From assembly GCA_934395135.1 (NCBI GenBank), contig CAKRRK010000018.1, forward strand, positions 1-29,620: 29,620 nucleotides of DNA. Direction: 5' to 3'. The DNA comes from an uncultured Eubacteriales bacterium. Its GTDB lineage: Bacteria; Bacillota; Clostridia; Oscillospirales; Butyricicoccaceae. Below the pieces are notes generated by a model. It was not told the DNA's origin. It worked only from the letters and a program-made list of their open reading frames with translations, and made no database searches. Positions 23,462-29,620 of the stretch are shown piece by piece. The position numbers and the translations under genes were made by a program. How positions within the stretch are numbered: the first letter of the stretch is position 1; every line of letters begins with the position of its first letter.

Positions 23462-25030
23462 TTACTTTGCTTTTGGGCCTGCGTTTACAATTTCTGCCGG
23501 CATATTCGGATATTTTTCCGAGAAGTTCTTCACAAACATTGCAGACAGCTTTGCTGCGGCTTCCTTATAGGCTTCCTGATCCTTCCACATTTTTGCCGGA
23601 ATCAGCAGTTCATCCGGAACATCCGGGCAGGTGGTCGGAACTGCAAGGCCAAAATACGGATCTTCCACAAATTCGCTCTTGAGCAGTTCACCGTTCAGCG
23701 CAGCGGTTACCATAGCACGGGTATACTTCAGCTTGGTGCGTTCGCCGGTACCGTTCCATCCGGTATTCACCAGATAGACGGAGGCGCCGGTCTTTTCCAC
23801 CTTTTCCTTCAGCATTTCAGCATACTGTGCAGGATCCAGCGGGAGGAACGGCTCGCCAAAGCAGGTAGAGAAGGTCGGAACCGGTTCCTTTACGCCGATT
23901 TCCGTACCGGCAAGCTTGGAAGTAAAGCCGGATACAAAATAATACATCGCCTGCTCGTTGTTCAGCTTGGAAATAGGAGGCAATACACCAAACGCATCCG
24001 CTGTCAGGAAAATAACGGTCTTCGGAATTCCGCCCATACCGGATTCCTCGGCATTGTTGATAAACTCGACCGGATACCCTACGCGGGAGTTCACCGCGAG
24101 AGTGTCGTCGTCAAAGTCAAATTCACGGGTTTCTTCGTCCATCACAACGTTTTCCACCAAGGCTCCAAACTTAATAGCGTTGTAAATGTCAGGCTCATGC
24201 TCTGCAGACAGATTGATGCACTTTGCATAGCAGCCACCTTCAAAATTGAAGACGGAATCGTCAGACCAGCCATGTTCGTCATCGCCGATGAGCTTGCGGT
24301 TCGGGTCGGCGGACAGGGTGGTTTTGCCAGTGCCGGAAAGGCCGAAGAATACGGCAGAGTCGCCGTCTACGCCAATGTTGGCGGAGCAGTGCATCGGGAA
24401 AACGCCCTGCTTGGGCAGGATATAGTTCATAACAGAGAAAACAGACTTCTTAATTTCACCTGCATACTGGGAGCCTGCGATCAGCACAATCTTCTTTTCA
24501 TAGTCAATAACAATAGCGGCTTCCGAACGTGTGCCGTCAAGTTCCGGAACACACTTAAAGCCAGGTGCGGCAATGATCGTAAAATCTTCACTGAAATTTT
24601 TCAGCTGCTCCGCAGTAGGACGGCGCAGAAGCTGATGGATAAACAGGTTCTGCGAAGCCAGTTCGTTGACAATGCGGAAAGATTTGGTATATTTCGGATC
24701 TGCTCCTGCCAGGCCGTCAAAAATGAAAATTTCCTTGTTCTGCAGATAAGCGATCACCTTGCTGTACAGCGCGTCGAAGCAGGCCTGTGTCATAGGCTTG
24801 TTTACTTTACCCCAAGCGATCTCGTCATGCACGCCTTCGCTGTCTACGATGAACTTATCGTTTGCAGAACGGCCGGTGTATTTGCCCGTCTTCACGACAA
24901 GAGCGCCGGTGTTGGACAGCTTGCCTTCGCCCCGGCGAAGGGCATGCTCTGTGAGCTGGGCCGGCGTCAGGTTGCGGTAAACTGCTGCGGTATTAATGAT
25001 ACCCAGCTTTTCAAGACCAAAAGTTTCCAT
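23462..25030 (-). CDS. pckA: Phosphoenolpyruvate carboxykinase (ATP)
   Basis: Interconverts oxaloacetate + ATP and PEP + CO2 + ADP. In anaerobes it often runs toward oxaloacetate for succinate or amino-acid supply. The 522-aa chain has the family motifs: the P-loop GLSGTGKTTLSADPNRKLIGDDEHGW near residue 235 (kinase-1a, with the DDEHGW metal motif), VNTGWNGTGERTKL near 430, and GRSANDKF near the N terminus. The METFGLEKLG start has GGAGG about 9 nt upstream. It is a single-gene unit with a clear promoter. Direction of flux is not shown by the sequence, but pta downstream on the other strand fits a fermentative metabolism. Confidence 0.98.
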   Translation of the reverse strand: METFGLEKLGIINTAAVYRNLTPAQLTEHALRRGEGKLSNTGALVVKTGKYTGRSANDKFIVDSEGVHDEIAWGKVNKPMTQACFDALYSKVIAYLQNKEIFIFDGLAGADPKYTKSFRIVNELASQNLFIHQLLRRPTAEQLKNFSEDFTIIAAPGFKCVPELDGTRSEAAIVIDYEKKIVLIAGSQYAGEIKKSVFSVMNYILPKQGVFPMHCSANIGVDGDSAVFFGLSGTGKTTLSADPNRKLIGDDEHGWSDDSVFNFEGGCYAKCINLSAEHEPDIYNAIKFGALVENVVMDEETREFDFDDDTLAVNSRVGYPVEFINNAEESGMGGIPKTVIFLTADAFGVLPPISKLNNEQAMYYFVSGFTSKLAGTEIGVKEPVPTFSTCFGEPFLPLDPAQYAEMLKEKVEKTGASVYLVNTGWNGTGERTKLKYTRAMVTAALNGELLKSEFVEDPYFGLAVPTTCPDVPDELLIPAKMWKDQEAYKEAAAKLSAMFVKNFSEKYPNMPAEIVNAGPKAK

Positions 25031-25365
25031 TCGATATAACCTCCAATATAATTAATAACTACAGTAACACAATTATACGTTACCATAAAGTGCTATGGCA
25101 ATGCAATATACAATTTGCAATATTTTTTCTAATATTTCTCAATTTTTTTGTAACTTTCCAATGATTGCATCTATTTTTATCTATTTTTTGCATAAATTAT
25201 GCTTCCATCCTCCAAAATTTCATGTTTCAAACCGCCGAAAAAAACCTGGCTTTTCTGATTTTCTATAAAATCGAAAGAATTCTCTCTTTCACAGCCTTTC
25301 TTATAGTATTCTGTTCCTTTTTATGATAAATTATAGTTACAAGGTTTCTAGGAAGGCATATTTTT
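25031..25365. other. AT-rich divergent region between pckA and truA
   Basis: No gene is seen in these 335 bp. The pckA promoter lies at 25072-25101. Beyond it, to 25300, runs a very AT-rich stretch with T-tracts, a short inverted repeat GCATAAATTATGC and repeated TTGCAA/GCAATAT words near 25101-25125 that may bind a regulator. No convincing sigma-A promoter for truA was found. truA has AGGAAGG before its ATG. Confidence 0.5.
25072..25101 (-). promoter_or_regulatory. pckA promoter
   Basis: On the minus strand TTGCCA, an 18-bp spacer and a perfect TATAAT, 40-70 bp before the pckA start. Confidence 0.65.
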
Positions 25366-26114
25366 ATGAAAAAAAATTATTGTATTACCCTGCAATACGA
25401 CGGCACCCGGTACAACGGCTGGCAAAAGCAGGGAAACACGCAAAGCACCATACAGGGAAAACTGGAACATATTCTGTCCAAGCTATGCGGCATTCCCGTA
25501 GAAGTCCACGGTTCCGGACGGACCGATGCCGGCGTGCATGCGGCAGGGCAAACCGCAAACTTCCGCATAGATACCGATCTTTCCCCCGACGGTATTTTAC
25601 AGTATTTAAACGACTATCTGCCAAGGGACATTGCTGCTGTTTCCATCACAGAGGCGGATCCCCGCTTTCACAGCCGTTTGTGGGCAAAGTCCAAAACCTA
25701 CCAATACCGCATTCTTACCGGTAACATCCCCTGCGTATTCGAATATAACTATCTATATCACCACCCTGCTCCGCTTTCAGTGGAACATATGCAGGAGGCA
25801 GCGGCCTGCTTCCTGGGAACGCATGACTTCCGTTCCTTTTGTGATAACAAGCGAATGAAAAAAAGTACGGTACGCACGATTTATCAATTGGATATCGTGA
25901 AAAAAAAAAAAAAAATCAGGAAATCACCATCACAATAACCGGCAGCGGTTTTTTATATCATATGGTTCGTTTAATGGTAGGCTTCCTCCTTCAGGTCGGA
26001 GAAGGCGGCCGCCAGCCCTCAGAGGCGCCGAAAATTCTGCTGGCAAAAGACCGAAGTTCCGCCGGCCCTCTTGCTCCTGCAAAGGGTTTGACTTTGCTTC
26101 GCGTGCAGTATTAA
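25366..26114 (+). pseudogene. truA: tRNA pseudouridine synthase A, frameshifted at poly-A
   Basis: TruA makes pseudouridine at positions 38-40 of tRNA anticodon stems. The first frame reads MKKNYCITLQYDGTRYNGWQ, GSGRTDAGVHA with catalytic Asp54, and FHSRLWAKSKTYQYRI. It then enters five AAA codons and stops after 190 codons at 25938. The remaining third of TruA is open in another frame from about 25914: EITITITGSGFLYHMVRLMVGFLLQVGEG to LTLLRVQY at 26114. A run of 17 or 14 A instead of 16 would join the two into about 249 aa, the normal length. Either the assembly has a homopolymer error, the gene varies in phase, or polymerase slippage makes the full protein. The intact state of both halves argues against an old pseudogene. 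Confidence 0.88.
25900..25915 (+). repeat. Run of 16 A inside truA
   Basis: The longest homopolymer seen inside a coding region of the window. The two coding frames of truA meet here; one added A, or two lost, restores the frame. Confidence 0.9.
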
Positions 26115-26149
26115 ATTCCATCCCTTTTCCGGGCATTCTGCCGGGATTT

Positions 26150-26174
26150 GCAAGATTATTCTTGCGCTTTTTTT
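26150..26174 (+). terminator. Weak terminator after truA
   Basis: GCAAGA and TCTTGC pair around TTAT, followed by GC and seven T. The stem is only 6 bp, and it overlaps the -35 of the next promoter. Confidence 0.55.
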
Positions 26175-26190
26175 CTCCAGGCTTTATAAT
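26162..26190 (+). promoter_or_regulatory. Promoter of the cysK-like gene
   Basis: TTGCGC, a 17-bp spacer that includes the T-run, and a perfect TATAAT, 39 bp before the start codon. No T-box or S-box leader fits in the short 5' region. Confidence 0.7.
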
Positions 26191-26228
26191 ACATTTGTTA
26201 TGTCTTTTTAGAAAGAGGTTTTTACAGT

Positions 26229-27158
26229 ATGATATATAACAATATCCTGGACGCTATGGGTCACACCCCTCTAATCCGTCTGAATCACATGACGGAAGCT
26301 GGCAGCGCCCAGGTTCTTGTGAAGTTTGAAGGATTGAATGTCGGCGGTTCGATCAAAACCAGAACCGCGTACAATATGATTCTTGATGCGGAAAACAAAG
26401 GACTGATCGGAAAGGATACCATTATTGTAGAGCCAACCAGCGGCAACCAGGGCATCGGCCTTGCTCTGATTGGCGCGGTCAAGGGATACCGCACGGTCAT
26501 TATTATGCCGGACTCGGTCAGCGAGGAACGGCGCAAGCTGGTGCGGCATTACGGCGCGGAGGTTTTGCTCATTCATGATGCCGGAGACATTGGGGCGTGC
26601 ATTGAAGAATGTTTGAACACCGCCCTGACAATGCAGCGGGAAAACCCCAAGGTATTTGTACCGCAGCAATTTGAAAACCCGGCAAATCCGCTGGTGCACA
26701 AGCACCATACCGGCATTGAAATTCTGCAGCAGGTGGAAGGCCCGATCCACGGCTTTTGCTCCGGCATCGGTACCGGCGGCACCATCTCCGGCATCGGCGA
26801 AGTACTCAAGGCGCAGAACCCGGCGATTGAGATTTGGGCTGTGGAGCCGCAAAACGCGGCGATTCTTGCCGGCGGCACCATTGGCACACACATCCAGATG
26901 GGCATTGGCGACGGCCTGATCCCCAAAAACCTGAACCGTTCGATTTATGACGACATTTACATTGTAACCGACGAGGAAGCCATCCGTACCTCCAAGGACC
27001 TTGCCTGCCGAGAGGGAATTATGTGCGGTATTTCCAGCGGAACCAACGTCGCCGCCGCCCTAAAACTGGCCAAGAAACTGGGAGCCGGCAAAACCGTGGT
27101 TACCGTTCTGCCGGACACGGCGGAACGCTACTTCAGCACCCCTCTTTTTGACGAATAA
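26229..27158 (+). CDS. cysK: Cysteine synthase-family PLP enzyme
   Basis: Fold-type II PLP enzyme of 309 aa, of the O-acetylserine sulfhydrylase family that makes cysteine from O-acetylserine and sulfide. The PLP lysine is Lys43 in GGSIKTRTA. EPTSGNQGIGLA is the asparagine loop that binds substrate carboxylate. GIGTGGTISGIGEVLK binds the phosphate of PLP, and GISSGTNVAAALKLAK and PDTAERYFSTPLF complete the set. The usual K-D-R after the PLP lysine reads K-T-R here. That is a departure from classic CysK and may mark a subgroup with different donor use, although the rest of the chain is CysK-like. AAAGAGG lies about 10 nt from the ATG. It is a monocistronic unit with a strong terminator. Confidence 0.9.
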   Translation: MIYNNILDAMGHTPLIRLNHMTEAGSAQVLVKFEGLNVGGSIKTRTAYNMILDAENKGLIGKDTIIVEPTSGNQGIGLALIGAVKGYRTVIIMPDSVSEERRKLVRHYGAEVLLIHDAGDIGACIEECLNTALTMQRENPKVFVPQQFENPANPLVHKHHTGIEILQQVEGPIHGFCSGIGTGGTISGIGEVLKAQNPAIEIWAVEPQNAAILAGGTIGTHIQMGIGDGLIPKNLNRSIYDDIYIVTDEEAIRTSKDLACREGIMCGISSGTNVAAALKLAKKLGAGKTVVTVLPDTAERYFSTPLFDE

Positions 27159-27164
27159 TCCTGG

Positions 27165-27197
27165 CACCTGAAAGACTCGCTCTTTCAGGTGTTTTTT
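27165..27197 (+). terminator. Terminator after the cysK-like gene
   Basis: CACCTGAAAGA and TCTTTCAGGTG form an 11-bp stem around CTCGC, followed by six T. Confidence 0.92.
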
Positions 27198-27228
27198 GCC
27201 GGAAATTTTGTTTTTCCCTATTTTTTTA

Positions 27229-27257
27229 TTGAGGCTTTTCTGCAAGAGGTGTATAAT
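27229..27257 (+). promoter_or_regulatory. pta promoter
   Basis: TTGAGG, a 17-bp spacer and a perfect TATAAT, 36 bp before the start codon. Confidence 0.75.
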
Positions 27258-27292
27258 AACAGGAGCAATTAAAACTTGGAGGTATATTTCTT

Positions 27293-28264
27293 ATGTTTGA
27301 CAAACTGATTGACACGTTAAAGAAGAATTCCCGCAAAATTGTCTTTACCGAGGGACCGGATCCCCGCATTTTGGAAGCGGCATCCCGTATCCTTGCCGGA
27401 CAATTCCTGGATGTGGTCTTAGTGGGCGATACCGCAGAAGTCCAGAACGCAGCCAAAGCGGGCGGATTTGACATCCAGGGTGCGGAAATCCTGGATCCCA
27501 AAACATATCCGGAAATGGACGCTATGGTCGAAAAAATGGTAGAACTGCGCAAAGGCAAGATGACCGCAGACGACTGCCGTGCAAACCTCGCCAAAGGCAA
27601 CTATTTCGGCACCATGCTGGTAAAGATGGGCAAGGCAGATGCTTTGCTGGGCGGCGCGACTTATTCCACCGCAGACACCGTCCGCCCTGCCCTTCAGCTC
27701 ATTAAAACAAAACCAGGCAACAAAATTGTATCCTCCTGCTTTATTCTTGTCCGGGATACCAAGGACGGCGACGAACGCATTGCGATGGGCGACTGTGCCA
27801 TCAATATTGCGCCCACAGAGGACGACCTAGTGGAAATCGCCATTGAAACCGCGAACTGCGCCAAAACCTTTGGGATTGATCCCAAGGTTGCTTTGCTGTC
27901 TTATTCTACCAAAGGCTCCGGCAAGGGTGACAGCGTGGATATGATGCGCGGCGCTGCTGAAAAAATCAAAGCGGCCGCGCCGGATCTTGCGGTGGACGGC
28001 GAGCTGCAGTTTGACGCCGCGGTCTCCCCGGTGGTGGCACAAACCAAATGCAAAGGCTCCCCGGTTGCAGGACAGGCCAACACTTTTATCTTTCCGGACA
28101 TTAACGCCGGCAACATTGGCTATAAAATCGCGCAGCGGCTTGGCGGCTTTGAGGCGTACGGTCCGATTCTGCTGGGTTTAAATGCACCCATCAACGATCT
28201 TTCCCGTGGCTGCAACGCGGAAGAGGTCTATAAAATGGCAATCATTACCGCAGCCCTCGCATAA
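27293..28264 (+). CDS. pta: Phosphate acetyltransferase
   Basis: Converts acetyl-CoA and phosphate to acetyl phosphate, the first step of acetate formation with ATP gain. It is a 323-aa short-form Pta with no N-terminal regulatory domain. Family signatures are IVFTEGPDPRILEAA, MLVKMGKADALLGGATYSTADTVRPALQLI, KTFGIDPKVALLSYSTKGSGKGDSV, and NTFIFPDINAGNIGYKIAQRLGGFEAYGPILLGLNAPINDLSRGC near the C terminus. TTGGAGG lies 10 nt before the ATG. Acetate kinase, its usual partner, is not in the window; the terminator right after pta shows the two are not co-transcribed here. Confidence 0.97.
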   Translation: MFDKLIDTLKKNSRKIVFTEGPDPRILEAASRILAGQFLDVVLVGDTAEVQNAAKAGGFDIQGAEILDPKTYPEMDAMVEKMVELRKGKMTADDCRANLAKGNYFGTMLVKMGKADALLGGATYSTADTVRPALQLIKTKPGNKIVSSCFILVRDTKDGDERIAMGDCAINIAPTEDDLVEIAIETANCAKTFGIDPKVALLSYSTKGSGKGDSVDMMRGAAEKIKAAAPDLAVDGELQFDAAVSPVVAQTKCKGSPVAGQANTFIFPDINAGNIGYKIAQRLGGFEAYGPILLGLNAPINDLSRGCNAEEVYKMAIITAALA

Positions 28265-28285
28265 CGATATACCGTCCATAGTTCA

Positions 28286-28319
28286 CAGCCCGCTGAAAAT
28301 TTTCGGCGGGCTGTTTTTT
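28286..28319 (+). terminator. Terminator after pta
   Basis: CAGCCCGC and GCGGGCTG pair as the outer stem, with GAAAA/TTTTC continuing inside after a T·G mismatch, followed by six T. Confidence 0.92.
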
Positions 28320-28343
28320 GGCTCCGGCAGACTCCCCTCCTGC

Positions 28344-28379
28344 AAAAAAGGGTACAAAACAACTGTTTTGTACCCTTTT
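28344..28379 (-). terminator. Terminator of the symporter unit
   Basis: On the minus strand GGGTACAAAACA pairs with TGTTTTGTACCC around a 3-nt loop, followed by six T. It ends the 29620-28389 unit and lies back to back with the pta terminator. Confidence 0.9.
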
Positions 28380-28388
28380 CTTTTGATG

Positions 28389-28715
28389 TTACAGTCCTGT
28401 CCGATACAATGGAATCGCGTAAATCACCGGCTCTTCATACGGATGGATCGCCTTCACAGCGGCAATGGTTTCGTCCACCTTCTCTGTCCGGCAGACAACC
28501 TCCACCTTCCATTCCGGCGCGGTGCTGATTTCACCCGGCTGTCCAAGATACGGCATAGCGTCCTGCAAGGGACGCCAGCAGCCAGTTACCTCACTGTAGG
28601 CCAGGCAACTGTCATACTTGCCGATGTGTCCCGCATCCACCGCCTGCAGCGCCTGCTGCAATGCCCCAAAATGAGTTTCAGGAATGAATATCTCCAGTTT
28701 GCAATACTGCGGCAT
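28389..28715 (-). CDS. Stand-alone YqfO/NIF3-insert (CutA-like) domain protein
   Basis: A 108-aa protein. It resembles the ferredoxin-like insertion domain of YqfO/NIF3 proteins, which is related to PII and CutA, but with no NIF3 halves around it. Features are YCKLEIFIPETHFGALQQALQAVDAGHIGKYDSCLAYSEVTGCWRP and, at the end, KVEVVCRTEKVDETIAAVKAIHPYEEPVIYAIPL; the HPYEEPV motif is the family hallmark. Function is unknown, with metal or nucleotide sensing suspected. The ATG at 28713-28715 has AGGAG about 8 nt upstream. The gene starts 26 nt after the symporter stop, ahead of a shared terminator, so the two are one transcript. Confidence 0.88.
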   Translation of the reverse strand: MPQYCKLEIFIPETHFGALQQALQAVDAGHIGKYDSCLAYSEVTGCWRPLQDAMPYLGQPGEISTAPEWKVEVVCRTEKVDETIAAVKAIHPYEEPVIYAIPLYRTGL

Positions 28716-28741
28716 CCCGCCATCTCCTATCCGCTCCATAC

Positions 28742-29620
28742 TTACAGCCTTAATATGCCAAACGACTGCAGCAAAAGGAAAATCAAAAGAGCCGGCGCTA
28801 TTACTTTGACCATTACGATATACAGCTGTTTCCGGCCAAACTTCCATCCGCCGATGGTCACTTCATCAATGATGGTCTGGGGCTTGATAACCCAGCCTAC
28901 CAAAAGGCATGTAATGGCGGCCACGATCGGCATCAGGAAATTGTTGCTGATATAATCCAGAACGTCCAAAATTTGACCCACCGCCCCATTTGGCAGAGTC
29001 ACCTCAAAGTACAGCACATTATACCCCAGGCAGACAATAAGGCCAATGATGAGGGCAAACCCTGTCGTAATGACCGTTGCTTTATGCCGCTTGCAGTGAA
29101 ACTTATCCATAATGCTGGCCACGATAGCCTCCATCAGAGAGACGGAGGAAGTCATCGCCGCAAATGTTACCATCAGGAAGAAAATAATGCCAACCACCGT
29201 ACCGGCGCCGCCCATTGCATCAAATACCTTTGGCAGAGAAACGAACATCAGACTCGGACCGGTTGTCATTCCCTCGGCACCCATAAATGTAAAGACCGCA
29301 GGAACAATCATAAGTCCCGCCAGCAATGCGACAGTTGTATCAAAAATTTCAATCTGGTTCACGGACTTTACAAGGTTTACATCCTTTTTCACATAGGAAC
29401 CATAGGCTACCATAATCCCCATTGCAACGCTGATGGAATAGAACAGCTGTCCCATAGCGTCCATCAAAATGGAAAAGAACTTGGAAAATGTCATCCCCTC
29501 AAAGTTCGGTATCAAATATACCGCAAGGCCCTGCATACCCGTATGGGTTACGCCGGAAGCGTCTGTATGCTCCAGCGTCAACGAGAAAAATCCAATGATA
29601 AGAATGAGTACCAGCAAAAC
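28742..29620 (-). CDS. Sodium:neurotransmitter-type symporter, 3' part
   Basis: Sodium-dependent transporter of the NSS (SNF) family, cut by the window edge: the frame is open through 29620, so 5' residues are missing and the leftmost possible start (TTG at 29617) is only the edge. About 292 residues remain, out of a usual 440-500. They cover several helices, including GQLFYSISVAMGIMVAYGSYV (helix 6, with the substrate-site unwound region), FMGAEGMTTGPSLMFVSLPKVF, FFLMVTFAAMTSSVSLMEAIVA (helix 8, with the sodium-site Thr/Ser) and the C-terminal helices. Bacterial members carry amino acids such as tryptophan, tyrosine or leucine; which one is not readable. The YqfO-like gene follows it. Confidence 0.93.
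   Translation of the reverse strand, partial: VLLVLILIIGFFSLTLEHTDASGVTHTGMQGLAVYLIPNFEGMTFSKFFSILMDAMGQLFYSISVAMGIMVAYGSYVKKDVNLVKSVNQIEIFDTTVALLAGLMIVPAVFTFMGAEGMTTGPSLMFVSLPKVFDAMGGAGTVVGIIFFLMVTFAAMTSSVSLMEAIVASIMDKFHCKRHKATVITTGFALIIGLIVCLGYNVLYFEVTLPNGAVGQILDVLDYISNNFLMPIVAAITCLLVGWVIKPQTIIDEVTIGGWKFGRKQLYIVMVKVIAPALLIFLLLQSFGILRL

Overview
The window looks like chromosome of a spore-forming, anaerobic, Gram-positive member of the Clostridia of roughly balanced base composition. The main indications are a SCIFF ranthipeptide cassette (yajC, TIGR04086-type membrane protein, six-cysteine peptide, radical-SAM maturase), a mother-cell sigma-K with a pro-sequence, anaerobic thiazole synthesis through ThiH, a single-chain clostridial-type PurL, ATP-type PEP carboxykinase, Pta, and two exported SLH-domain proteins. 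No phage, insertion sequence, CRISPR array, tRNA or rRNA was seen. Most of the region is core metabolism; the points of interest lie in small genes and control regions.

Layout. 1-2364 (minus): yajC, TIGR04086 protein, scfA (SCIFF) and scfB (maturase), with a hairpin between peptide and enzyme. 2527-3246 (plus): sigK, not split by a skin-type element. 3310-6703 (minus): thiS-thiF-thiG-thiH-tenI, a complete thiazole-forming operon with a strong promoter and, directly after it, a long terminator-like hairpin in the leader. 6902-10039 (minus): Trk potassium uptake (trkA, trkH) plus an 89-residue protein. 10260-10556 (minus): a 98-residue membrane protein whose promoter carries two LexA/SOS-box-like operators. 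10903-11418 (plus): a lipoprotein. 11552-13899 (minus): Sir2 deacylase, DUF2798-like membrane protein with its own promoter-terminator leader, and a HAD phosphatase.

14033-16996 (plus): a large exported phosphodiester-glycosidase (NAGPA) protein with three C-terminal SLH repeats. 17073-20804 (minus): purL. 21097-21777 (plus): rpe behind a structured leader containing a possible 19-codon ORF ending in four prolines. 22002-23282 (plus): three SLH repeats fused to an M15 (VanY-like) peptidase. 23462-25030 (minus): pckA. 25366-26114 (plus): truA, split by a frameshift at a run of 16 A. 26229-27158: cysK-like; 27293-28264: pta. 28389-29620 (minus): a stand-alone YqfO/CutA-like protein and the 3' part of a sodium:neurotransmitter-type symporter that runs off the window.

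Genes that work together: ScfA/ScfB; ThiS-ThiF-ThiG-ThiH-TenI; TrkA/TrkH; and the two SLH proteins, which probably sit on the same cell-wall polymer. Nearly every transcription unit ends in a recognisable hairpin plus T-run, and many promoters fit the vegetative consensus with 16-18 bp spacers, so unit boundaries are fairly clear. All family names come from reading motifs by eye; no database search was run.
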